Source: Nannocystis sp.
GTDB lineage: Bacteria > Myxococcota_A > Polyangia > Nannocystales > Nannocystaceae
Reading direction: 5' to 3'
Assembly: GCA_016712315.1 (NCBI GenBank)
Contig: JADJRG010000021.1
Location: 1-64,000 of the forward strand
Length of the DNA: 64,000 nt
The position numbers and the translations under genes were made by a program. How positions within the stretch are numbered: position 1 is the first letter of the stretch; each line of letters opens with the position of its first letter. The notes beneath the pieces were generated by a model. That model had not been told where the DNA came from. It ran no database searches and worked only from the letters and a program-made list of their open reading frames with translations. Below are positions 29,881 to 37,401 of this stretch, piece after piece.

Positions 29881-30744
29881 CTAGACGCTCTCTTGGTAGC
29901 GGCGGGCGAGGTGGTTGTCGGGGTGGACGAGGCTGACCAGGATGTCGCAGACGAGAAGATCGCCGGGGTTGACGGGCTGGGCGTCGAGGGCGATCCCGTC
30001 GTCGTGGCTGATGTACGCGACGCGTGACCACCGGACGTCCTGGAGCGCGCCAGGGACCGCCCAATCGCGACGGGTGAGGTTGTCGACGATCCTCAGACTT
30101 CCCATGCCGTTCGAGCCCGCGTAACGGACCGAGACGTAGCAGCCCTGGAAGCGTGGGTAGAGGCAGAGCGTGCTGGCGGGGATCATGCCGGCGCTGTCGT
30201 CCTCGGCGATGAGGGCCCCCGAGGTGGGGTCGTAGCCGAAGACGGGCTGCCAGAGGTTGGCGGTGTTGGGCACGAAGGAGGCGCCCGTACGTCGGATGAT
30301 CCGAAAGCGCGTGGGCATGGTGTAGGGGAGGTGGTGCCGACCCCACTGCGCCGCCTCCGACTCGTTGAGCTCGTTGACGACGAGCACGACCTGGCCGCGC
30401 TCGTCCTGGGTGGAGAACGCCAGGCGGTCCCCCGGGTACATGACCACGAACTGCATCGCGGGCTTGAGGGTGATCTCCTGGCGGAACGACGAGGCCGCGT
30501 CCGAGGCGATCACCCGGCAGAAGCTCTGCGGGTTCCAGCTCGAGTACGCGACCGCGACGAGCTTGGGCGAGACCACAGAGAAGAGGCCGCCGAGATCCGC
30601 GGCCAAGACGCCGTGGGGGCCGCTGATGTTGAATTTGTAGTACCTCTTGCCGATGACGATGGCGTTATCGCGGTTGAGGTTGACGAGGCTGGATCCGTCC
30701 CAGTCGCCCTCGGCGTTGAGCTCGATGGTGATGGCTTCACTCAT
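29881..30744 (-). CDS. Probable beta-sandwich structural protein (287 aa)
   Basis: Starts at ATG 30744 behind a strong GGAGG site (30754-30758). The sequence is dominated by beta strands with aromatic and Gly turns (IVIGKRYYKFNISGP, FVVMYPGDRLAFSTQ, VVLVVNELNES, CLYPRFQGCYVSVRY) and has no catalytic motif. A damaged paralogue lies at 2435-3967. Strong translation signals, position after another beta-rich protein and duplication fit a capsid or surface-lattice protein. Jelly-roll fold is inference only. Confidence 0.5.
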   Translation of the reverse strand: MSEAITIELNAEGDWDGSSLVNLNRDNAIVIGKRYYKFNISGPHGVLAADLGGLFSVVSPKLVAVAYSSWNPQSFCRVIASDAASSFRQEITLKPAMQFVVMYPGDRLAFSTQDERGQVVLVVNELNESEAAQWGRHHLPYTMPTRFRIIRRTGASFVPNTANLWQPVFGYDPTSGALIAEDDSAGMIPASTLCLYPRFQGCYVSVRYAGSNGMGSLRIVDNLTRRDWAVPGALQDVRWSRVAYISHDDGIALDAQPVNPGDLLVCDILVSLVHPDNHLARRYQESV

Positions 30745-30774
30745 GGTGGTGATCCTCCGTAGGTGCAGGCCAGC

Positions 30775-31530
30775 TCACTTGCAGGCGCAGCGCGCCTTGC
30801 AGAGCTCGTAGAAGCGGCTGTTGTCGTACCAGACGTTGACGTGGGCGCTGTCGAGGTTGTTGGCGCCGCCGTTGTTGCTGATGACGACGGCGAGGGTCTC
30901 GAGGCTGCCGATGTCGAGCGGGGTCCCACGGTACTCGGGGAAGGAGACCTCGATCTGCGTCCCGTCCTTGTTGAGGTACAGGTTGCCGTCGTTCTCGTTG
31001 CCGATCTCGAGCCCTTGGTCGCTGTTCACGCCGCCGGGGATCAGGAAGAACTGGAGGGTAAAGTCCGAGTAGTTCTGAGCGCCGCCCGCCAAATTCATGT
31101 CGACGCGCATCTTGGTCGGCGTGTAGCCGGGGCGCGCCTTGTGGGTGAGGCGGATCTTCTTGCCGGGCGGGACCGGGAAGGCGTTGACGAAGTCGCCGCC
31201 GAGGTTCTGGACGATCTCCTTCAGCTTCACCAGCGAGCGGTTGGAGTACTCGTCGATGGTGCGCTGGGAAAAGTTGACGTTGCCGGGGCAGAGGAAGTTC
31301 TGGCACAGCATCTCGATGCTGTCGCACCGCTGCTGGGTGGTGCGGCAGCGGTCCTCGAAGCCGGTGAGGCAGCGCTCCATCTCGGGGAAGCGCTCGAGGC
31401 AGCGCATGAGGCGATCGGCGACGCCGGGGGTGCAGGCGAGCCGGCGCATCAGCTCGACGATCGCGACCTGCTCTTCGTAGGTGGTGGCGTTGGTGGGGAT
31501 GGTTTCGTACTTGACGAGGTTGCCGGTCAT
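30775..31530 (-). CDS. Probable structural protein, Cys-rich N-terminus and beta C-terminal half (251 aa)
   Basis: Starts at ATG 31530 behind AGGAG (31538-31542) and an AT-rich leader. Residues ~25-80 are helical with six Cys (ELMRRLACTPGVADRLMRCL, then CRTTQQRCDSIEMLC). From about 110 on the protein is beta-rich (KKIRLTHKARPGYTP, SDFTLQFFLIPGG, QIEVSFPEYRGTPLD, LAVVISNNGG) and ends FYELCKARCACK. The second half would suit a single jelly roll. It is probably a major product of the operon. Confidence 0.5.
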   Translation of the reverse strand: MTGNLVKYETIPTNATTYEEQVAIVELMRRLACTPGVADRLMRCLERFPEMERCLTGFEDRCRTTQQRCDSIEMLCQNFLCPGNVNFSQRTIDEYSNRSLVKLKEIVQNLGGDFVNAFPVPPGKKIRLTHKARPGYTPTKMRVDMNLAGGAQNYSDFTLQFFLIPGGVNSDQGLEIGNENDGNLYLNKDGTQIEVSFPEYRGTPLDIGSLETLAVVISNNGGANNLDSAHVNVWYDNSRFYELCKARCACK

Positions 31531-31542
31531 GATGATTCTCCT

Positions 31543-31640
31543 GTTCTCTTCTGGTGGCCTTTTTTAATAAAGAATGATGAAAAATGAATAGAGAGGTCCG
31601 ACTCGACGCGGCGGGCGCGCGAGTGTGAGGCGTGATCGAG
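31543..31640 (-). promoter_or_regulatory. AT-rich leader, likely internal promoter
   Basis: The 120-bp gap between 31651 and 31530 holds the most AT-rich stretch of the operon (around 31560-31595, including TTTTTAATAA on the plus strand). It is followed by a clear AGGAG site before the ATG at 31530. In DNA this GC-rich, such a tract upstream of a structural-type gene suggests a strong late promoter. Confidence 0.4.
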
Positions 31641-31650
31641 CGGGTTTGGG

Positions 31651-32063
31651 TTAAGTGCCCGGCTTCATGAGCCCGAAGAGCTGCTCCAAGGGGCCGCCCC
31701 GGCGGGGTTCATGATCAGGTCCGCGAGGTGGTGATTCGGTCATTCGTGAAAAGAGGGTCATGAATTCCTCCTCCACCGCCCGGGCGCTGGGCGCGGCAGG
31801 GGCCTCAGCAGGGGCCTCCGTAGGCGCCTGCTGGGCGGGGGTGGAGCGGTCCTCGCCCGCCGCGACGGGTTTGACCTCGGGCAGCTCGTGGAGGGACCAG
31901 GCGAAGAGGAGAACCCGCTCGGGCCCCGTCGAAAGGCCCCTGACCAGCTCGTCGGGGACCTCGATCTTGATCCGAGGCCGTCCGCGTCGACCGCGTGGAT
32001 GAGGCTGCGCCCGTCGTTCGCGACGACGAGGTGGCGCACCTGCGCGAGCGAGGCGCCCTTCAT
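31651..32063 (-). CDS. Small element protein with Pro/Ala-rich C-terminus, one indel (~137 aa)
   Basis: Starts at ATG 32063, ATGA-overlapped. The first frame reads RHLVVANDGRSLIHAVDADG. A one-base shift near 31975 continues RIKIEVPDELVRGLS and VLLFAWSLHELPEV. The tail is Ala/Pro-rich and ends EQLFGLMKPGT. No family was recognised. Confidence 0.45.
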
Positions 32064-32488
32064 GGGAGCACCTGCTGGCGGGTGATGAGGTAATAGAGGG
32101 CGGCTCCCGCGGAGAACGAGAGCCCGCCCGCTGCCATGCTGCTGCGGCCAGAGACGCCAATGGGGCTCGCGACGCCGACGAGCGGCCCGGCGAAGCCCAT
32201 CGGCGCCATCACCGGGATTCCAGCCACGCTGGCGTTGGCCACGAAGCGCTGCGCGAGCGCGCCGAGGACCGCCCCGATGGCCGCGCTGCCGCCTACCAGC
32301 AGGACCTCGAGGGGCCGGCCCCGTCGAAGGGCCTCGACGATCCGCGCGGCCTCCTCGGGGGTGGGTGCGTCTCGGATCGTCTGGGCCGTGGATGCGTCGA
32401 GCCCTCGATAAAACTGGCTGACGGTGGCAGAGAGCTGCTCGCCGAGTCTCTCCTCGGCTTGGCTTAAAACCTGTCCTGACGTCTTCAT
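32060..32488 (-). CDS. Small membrane protein (142 aa)
   Basis: Starts at ATG 32488. A helical N-terminus (EERLGEQLSATVSQFYRGL) is followed by a PTPEEAARIVEALR segment and then two to three hydrophobic segments (LEVLLVGGSAAIGAVLGAL, VMAPMGFAGPLVGVA, GGLSFSAGAALYYLI). Consistent with an integral membrane component. No family was recognised. Confidence 0.55.
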   Translation of the reverse strand: MKTSGQVLSQAEERLGEQLSATVSQFYRGLDASTAQTIRDAPTPEEAARIVEALRRGRPLEVLLVGGSAAIGAVLGALAQRFVANASVAGIPVMAPMGFAGPLVGVASPIGVSGRSSMAAGGLSFSAGAALYYLITRQQVLP

Positions 32489-32515
32489 CGTTCTTCCTCC
32501 TGCTGCTGCTGCTGG

Positions 32516-33058
32516 TTAAAACAGAGAAATGAGATCGGCGATGGCCGGCCCCTGGCGGTTCTTTCGACCGTCTTCGACGCTCGCCTGCGCCGGCTTCGCG
32601 AAGCGTTGCTCCATCATCATCGCGGTCGTCGACCGGCTCATGAGATCCACGGACTCGAGGCTCTTCGCGGTGGCCGTACGGGCGAACGCCAGCTCTTCCG
32701 TGAAGCGGCGCGTCTGCTCGAGCATCATCTGGGCGAAGCTCTGCGACACCTCGCGCAGGTCACGGAGGTTCAGGAAGTGTTGCAGGCTGATCGCGCCGCA
32801 GACGTCGCCCATAACAGTTGCATGGGCATCGATCTGCTCTGGGGGCCGCTCTGGGGGCCGCTCGGTGGGCCTCGCGCTGCTCGCGGCGGGCACCACGTTC
32901 TCGACGTTCTGGCCCCCCTCCCTGAGATCGAAATATCGTGATGTGAAGTAGCAATCGGCCCCCGAGAGGGAGCTCATCGCCTCTCCGATCTCATGCGCAG
33001 GGATCGAATAGGTCCCGAGGTGTTTGCCTGCGAGGGTGTACAGCGTGATTTCGTACAT
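32516..33058 (-). CDS. First gene of the operon, helical protein (180 aa)
   Basis: I chose ATG 33058 because a purine-rich GGGAAGGGAC precedes it; an upstream in-frame start would lie in the G run. The N-terminal ~45 residues are beta-rich (MYEITLYTLAGKHLGTYSIP). A Pro/Glu linker follows, then long helices (FLNLRDLREVSQSFAQMML, FTEELAFARTATAKSLE). It heads the minus-strand operon and faces the divergent gene at 33470. It may be an early or regulatory protein, but no DNA-binding motif is clear. Confidence 0.55.
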   Translation of the reverse strand: MYEITLYTLAGKHLGTYSIPAHEIGEAMSSLSGADCYFTSRYFDLREGGQNVENVVPAASSARPTERPPERPPEQIDAHATVMGDVCGAISLQHFLNLRDLREVSQSFAQMMLEQTRRFTEELAFARTATAKSLESVDLMSRSTTAMMMEQRFAKPAQASVEDGRKNRQGPAIADLISLF

Positions 33059-33236
33059 AAGTCCCTTCCCCCCACCGCCCAAGACAAGAGCGTCCGACGA
33101 TAGGAACGCAAACTTTCATTGGAGGTGCAAGGGGAATTTCGGGCCCCTGTCGCACCCCAGGGGGGTCTAGGAGCGAGGGCGCGGAATCGACGCCGGGGGT
33201 TGGTAGGGGGAAGGGCTGGGCGTGAGGTGGGCGTCT

Positions 33237-33346
33237 GGTGGCCCGGTGGTGAGCACAAGGTGGCCCGGTGGTGAGCGTAAGGTGGCCCGGTGGTGAGCGC
33301 AAAGTGGCCCGGTGGTGAGCGTAAGGTGGTCTATTGGTGGTCTGAA
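33237..33346. repeat. Iteron-like 22-bp direct repeats (4 copies + 1 degenerate)
   Basis: Units start at 33237, 33259, 33281 and 33303 with consensus GGTGGCCCGGTGGTGAGC followed by GYAA or ACAA. They differ at only one or two bases. A fifth weak unit spans 33325-33346. They sit between the divergent genes starting at 33058 and 33470 and beside a relatively AT-rich stretch (33331-33400). Exact phasing of two helical turns is the hallmark of replication iterons or a multi-operator. Confidence 0.65.
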
Positions 33347-33354
33347 TTTTCAGC

Positions 33355-33365
33355 GAACAATGTTT
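33355..33365. promoter_or_regulatory. Second GAACAATGTTT palindrome
   Basis: A one-mismatch copy of the 27328-27338 dyad, located between the iteron-like repeats and the plus-strand gene. It may be an operator for the divergent promoters. No protein in the window is identified as its regulator. Confidence 0.3.
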
Positions 33366-33469
33366 ACTGGCCGACGTGACTCGGTTTATTTGGGTTTGGG
33401 CGCGGACGAGCAGGCCTAGGCGTGAAGTTGGGGTTGTGCCGAAGCGGCGGGCTCCGGTACCGTGAGGTG

Positions 33470-35059
33470 ATGGAAATCTCGCGGTGGTGGGAGATGGTGC
33501 GGGTGGAGCTGGCGGAGCTGGCGGCGGGAGGGCTGTCGGGGGACGGCAGGGTTCCCGACCGTCCTCCCGTGCTCGACGCCCATGGCGCGACGGTCGCCTT
33601 ATGGATGATCTGGGGGACGCGCGAGGCGATGTGTGCGGGGCTGGTCCGCAGCGAGGAGCGGGCGGTGGTGCCGCTGTGGGTCGGGAGCGCTAGGGCGGCG
33701 CCGACGATCACGAAGCACTTCGATGTGAAGCGCGCGCCGCCCGGGTTGATCGTGGAGGGGCGTAGGCGGACCTTTCGCGCGGTCTATGGGACGATCTTGA
33801 TCGGGGAGATCAGGCTCGCTCGGGAGTCGTTCTTGTTGGCGATCCGTGGCGAGCGGGTGGTGGTGGTTCACGCGCCAGAGGGGGGGGCGCTGCGCTCGAT
33901 CGTGGCGGCGCCGCCGGAGGAGCTGGGGGTGATCGACGTGGACGCGCTCTGCCAGCTAAGCGGCGAGAGAGGTGGCGGTGGCGAGGGGGACAGCCGTGTG
34001 CGCGCCAGCCGCGGAGAGACGAAGAGGCGCGCGAAGGGGCGAGGCGATCCTGCCGAGCAGAGAGAGGTGGCGACGAACGCGGTGGCGGCCGAACATGCGC
34101 GGCTGCTCGCCTCGCCGTCGAGGGGCCAGGAGGAGCTCGCGACGCTGCTGCGCCACTGCTTCGGGGATCTGTGCGGACGCGCCCTGGATCCGGCGTCGCG
34201 TCGCCGCGGAGAGAAGATGCTCGGAAGAATGATCCTGCCGGAGGTGACCGACATGTTGTGCGAGCTGGCGGTGGTGGGGACGAGCGACCTCGCGGGCAAG
34301 ACGGGCGAGCTGCTCGAGCTGTTTAAAGAGTGGGCGCCGCCAGGGAAGCGCGAGGTTTGGGCGGGGATCAGCGCGCGCGCGCTCGGGAACGCGCTGCGGC
34401 TGCTGAGGGTGACGAAGACGTGCGTGGTCGAGCGCTTCGGCCATACGTGGCGGATCTGCCTGCGTGAGCTGGGTGACCCGCGCTCGCGGCTGCATCAGCG
34501 GCTCTGCGAAGAGACACGATCAGAGTGCTCGATGCCGCGATATCACCGGCGACGGCCGGCCGTGGACGCCGCAGCCGAGGCGGAAGTGACGACGGGCAGG
34601 GAGGCGAGGGTTGAGGAGGAGGCGAGGATCGAGGAGGGGGCGAGGGTTGAGGAGGAGGCGAGGATCGAGGAGGGGGCGAGGGTTGAGGAAGAGGCGGGGA
34701 TCGAGGAGGAGGCGAGGGCTGAGGAAGAGGCGGGGATCGGGGAGGAGGCGAGGGTCGAGGAGGAGGTGACGGTCGAGGCGGGGGCGACGGTCGAGGATGG
34801 GGCGGGTATCGAGGATGGGGCGGTCGAGGAGGGGGCGAGGGTCCCGGAGGAGGTGACGGAAGCAATGGTCGCGAAGGAGTTCGAGACGTTCTTCCCCTCC
34901 CGCTTGAGCGAGGGGCACGGACGGATGACGGTGCTCGACGCGCTCGTGTCGCGCGACGCTCGAACCCTGATCCCCGTCGTCGTGCGGCGGGCGAGGTCTC
35001 TCCCGGCCTGCGGCGGAAGCGGCGGTCCTGGGTGTGATCTTCGCGATCCATTATCCTGA
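33470..35059 (+). CDS. Unrecognised protein with Glu-rich tandem repeats; candidate replication or partition protein
   Basis: I chose ATG 33470, preceded by GAGGTG, over an upstream GTG at 33422 with no ribosome-binding site. The N-terminal ~170 residues look like a small beta domain (LIVEGRRRTFRAVYGTILIG, LLAIRGERVVVVHAP). A basic region and a helical domain follow (LLRHCFGDLCGRALD, ISARALGNALRLLRVTK). Residues ~385-470 are about ten imperfect repeats of V/I-EEEAR-type units. The last part (EFETFFPSRLSEGH) is conserved-looking. Position beside iterons makes a Rep-type initiator possible, but I see no winged-helix signature. Confidence 0.5.
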   Translation: MEISRWWEMVRVELAELAAGGLSGDGRVPDRPPVLDAHGATVALWMIWGTREAMCAGLVRSEERAVVPLWVGSARAAPTITKHFDVKRAPPGLIVEGRRRTFRAVYGTILIGEIRLARESFLLAIRGERVVVVHAPEGGALRSIVAAPPEELGVIDVDALCQLSGERGGGGEGDSRVRASRGETKRRAKGRGDPAEQREVATNAVAAEHARLLASPSRGQEELATLLRHCFGDLCGRALDPASRRRGEKMLGRMILPEVTDMLCELAVVGTSDLAGKTGELLELFKEWAPPGKREVWAGISARALGNALRLLRVTKTCVVERFGHTWRICLRELGDPRSRLHQRLCEETRSECSMPRYHRRRPAVDAAAEAEVTTGREARVEEEARIEEGARVEEEARIEEGARVEEEAGIEEEARAEEEAGIGEEARVEEEVTVEAGATVEDGAGIEDGAVEEGARVPEEVTEAMVAKEFETFFPSRLSEGHGRMTVLDALVSRDARTLIPVVVRRARSLPACGGSGGPGCDLRDPLS

Positions 35060-35154
35060 GCGATTTCGGGCTCCACAAACAAAGGACAGCGGCGAGAATG
35101 CGCGCCACGATCCCGTGGTCATAGACGAGCACCGGGGGAGCGCCGAAACTTCTG

Positions 35155-35165
35155 GTTCGTCGAAC
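35155..35165. promoter_or_regulatory. Palindrome GTTCGTCGAAC upstream of 35188
   Basis: A perfect 11-bp dyad (5-bp arms around T) lies 22 bp before the ATG at 35188. It differs from the GAACATTGTTC motif. Position fits an operator at the transcription start. A chance palindrome is possible. Confidence 0.25.
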
Positions 35166-35187
35166 AACCCAGGGTGAAAATGATCCG

Positions 35188-35799
35188 ATGGATCACGCTG
35201 ACGACCAGCTCAAGCGCCTCCTGGACGACATGCTCACCGTCTCGCAGAAGCTCATCGGCCAGATCGCTTCCGCCGCCAACAGTGACAATCTCGCCGGGTT
35301 GTGGCGCAAACTCGGGGCCGCTATGCGGCAGCTCCACGAGCTCAGGCTGCTACCCGCTGACCTTCAACGTCGGGCGCAGCAATGGTTCATCATCGCCAAC
35401 GCCGCCGAGAAGGCCCTTCAGGAGCGCCAGTACGAGCTCGTCCAGCGATATATCGACGACCTCGGTCCTTCGTGCGCCGCGACGGTCGAGCAAGTCGTCG
35501 TCGCGCCGCAAGCACGCGTCGCGGCCTCGCACTCCGCCGCTGTCGTCCAATCGCCGGTGACGACCGCGATCGAGGTCGCGGAGATGGAGGGCGTCGAGCA
35601 CACCTGCCCGGAAGAGGGCGCCAAGGCTCCGGCCCCGGCCTCCCAAGTGAGCCGCGAATACCTCCGCGCGCTGGGGATCCCTACCCGTCGGATCAACACC
35701 TGGATCCGCGAAGGTGTCCTCCTCAGCCGGGAGCCGAACATCTTCGAGCGGACACCGGAGGTCCATCGCCTCATCACCGAGTTCCTCAATCGCTGCTAG
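35188..35799 (+). CDS. Element-family protein with C-terminal HTH-like segment (203 aa)
   Basis: The N-terminal ~95 residues are a clear paralogue of the 5773-6218 product (ASAANSDNLAGLWRKLG, LLPADLQRRAQQW, EKALQERQYELVQRYID). A variable linker follows. The C-terminal ~50 residues (SREYLRALGIPTRRINTWIR then GVLLSREPNIFERTPEVHRL) resemble a MerR-like helix-turn-helix with its wing. It may be a regulator that shares a docking domain with an operon protein. It marks the right-hand end of element-type genes. Confidence 0.6.
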   Translation: MDHADDQLKRLLDDMLTVSQKLIGQIASAANSDNLAGLWRKLGAAMRQLHELRLLPADLQRRAQQWFIIANAAEKALQERQYELVQRYIDDLGPSCAATVEQVVVAPQARVAASHSAAVVQSPVTTAIEVAEMEGVEHTCPEEGAKAPAPASQVSREYLRALGIPTRRINTWIREGVLLSREPNIFERTPEVHRLITEFLNRC

Positions 35800-35842
35800 C
35801 AGCGCTCCTCTACCCGGCCGAGGCCGGCGAGGTGCGCTTTGC

Positions 35843-36182
35843 GGCGTACCGCCGAGGAGCGGAGATCTCCGAGCCAGCCGACCGCGTGAACGTAGCCGTA
35901 GCGATCGACGAAGAGATCTCGCAGGTGCTGGTGCTCTCCCTCGATTAGCGGGGCGGTGTAGGTCCACAGCGGCTCGATGAATTTTTGGAGCGGATCGGCG
36001 CCGAGGATCACGAGGTCATCCTCTCCGTTGCCGCTGAAGGTCAGACCGGCGATGAGGTGGCCGGAAGGCGAGCGGCGCGCCGCTGCTTCCTGCGGTGGAG
36101 GCCAGCTCCGATGAGCGCGGAGCCGACGATCGCCGCGATGCTGCCGGCGATCGCTGTGCTCACGGAGATCTGGAGCACGCGG
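35843..36182. repeat. Duplicated scar from two downstream genes
   Basis: Bases 35843-36075 nearly match 37414-37645, the 3' end of the lipoprotein gene at 37402. Bases 36073-36182 match 39172-39281, inside the gene at 39119. The two pieces keep the order and orientation of the source but lack about 1.5 kb between them. The junction shares the three bases CGG. This is a truncated direct duplication flanking the gene at 36207. Confidence 0.8.
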
Positions 36183-36206
36183 GCATGCTCGGATATGCTC
36201 CTCGTC

Positions 36207-37382
36207 ATGAGGCGCGTTTTCGCAGCCCTTGCGGTCTTGACCGCGTGTGAGCCGGGCGGCGGGGGGCCGGTGCTGTCCGCTGGCGAGGGGGCGTCGAGCT
36301 ACGGGGGGGTGAGCGTTGGGAGCGATGATGCGGGCTCGGGAGGCGCGACGAGCTCGACGGTGGAGCCCTCTTCCGGGAGCGCTGGCTCGAGCGTGGGCTC
36401 GACGAGCGGCGCCAGCACGAGCGGTACTACTTCGGGGGATACGGTCGATCCTAGCGGCCCGGCGAGCGAGCCGACGTCTTGGGATCTCGGCGAACCCGAG
36501 CCCGATCCGCTGGCAGGTCCGCCGCCTTGGTGCGCCGCGAAGAAGGTCGACTTCCTCTTCCAGATCCACCGCGGCCCCTGGATGGGCCAGCACCAGAGCG
36601 CGCTGATCCAGAGCTTTCCGGGGATCATCAGCGGGATCGAGAAGGTTTTTTTTAAAGACTTCGACTTCCACGTGATGGTGATGGACGCGGACACGAGCTA
36701 CTGGGGCGCCCTCTTCTGCGCCCAGGAGAAGAACTGTCCGGGGCCGCTCGGCTGCTCGGTGATCAACGAGCCGCTCTACCCGTGTTGGGCGAACGACTCG
36801 GATCTCTTGACCTCCTGCGACCACACCAACGGCGCTGGCGGGGTCTTCCCTGCAGGTCGAGGCGCGAGTAACAAGCGCTGCGCTGTGCCCGAAGGCCGGC
36901 GTTATCTCAAGGCTGGGGATCCCGGGCTCAGCGAGGCGTTCCAGTGTCTGGCGCAGGTCGGCTACAGCGGTCCCGCGAATCCCACTCCGGCGCTGGGTCT
37001 GATGGCGCTGCTCGACCCCGACAACCTCGCGCTCAACGGGCCCGGCGGCTGTAACGAGGGCTTTCTCCGCGAGGAGGCGCTGTTGTTCATCGTCCAGATC
37101 GCCAATGGGGCCGATTTCAGCGACTACAACCCCTACTACTGGTACCAGAAGGTGATGTGGATGAAGGGCTGGGACCCGCGGATGGTGTTCTCGGTGGGTG
37201 TACATCAGGGGTCGCCGGAGGAGCCGCTGCTCTGCCACCCGTACACGGGCCAGTCGCAACAATTCACCGACTACTTCGAGAATAAGCTCCAGATCCCGCT
37301 CTGCCAGGCCAGCTATGCGCCCGATTTTTGGAAGGCGCTGAAGATGGCGCTGGCGCTGTGCGACGTGGCGGCGCCGCAGTAG
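36207..37382 (+). CDS. Lipoprotein with degenerate VWA-like domain (391 aa)
   Basis: I chose the ATG at 36207 because it begins a typical signal peptide (MRRVFAALAVLTAC) with its lipobox Cys. A Ser/Gly/Thr linker of ~75 residues follows. The domain starts KKVDFLFQIHRGPWMGQHQ, where myxobacterial VWA lipoproteins usually read VDILFVVDNSGSMGEEQ. The DxSxS metal site is gone. It continues QSFPGIISGIEKVF, FHVMVMDADTSYW and a Cys-rich middle. The fold is probably kept without metal binding. It lies between direct copies of the duplicated scar, so it may have moved as a unit. Confidence 0.65.
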   Translation: MRRVFAALAVLTACEPGGGGPVLSAGEGASSYGGVSVGSDDAGSGGATSSTVEPSSGSAGSSVGSTSGASTSGTTSGDTVDPSGPASEPTSWDLGEPEPDPLAGPPPWCAAKKVDFLFQIHRGPWMGQHQSALIQSFPGIISGIEKVFFKDFDFHVMVMDADTSYWGALFCAQEKNCPGPLGCSVINEPLYPCWANDSDLLTSCDHTNGAGGVFPAGRGASNKRCAVPEGRRYLKAGDPGLSEAFQCLAQVGYSGPANPTPALGLMALLDPDNLALNGPGGCNEGFLREEALLFIVQIANGADFSDYNPYYWYQKVMWMKGWDPRMVFSVGVHQGSPEEPLLCHPYTGQSQQFTDYFENKLQIPLCQASYAPDFWKALKMALALCDVAAPQ

Positions 37383-37401
37383 GCGCCAGCGCGAGCCGAG
37401 G

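Noticed and set aside
2435..35800. Ordinary tailed prophage
   Set aside because: Despite wall hydrolases and structural-type proteins, I found no terminase, portal, major tail, tape-measure or integrase gene on either strand.
2435..35800. Integrative conjugative element
   Set aside because: The methyltransferase-helicase and ParA would fit, but no relaxase, VirB4/VirD4-type ATPase or mating-pair genes are visible.
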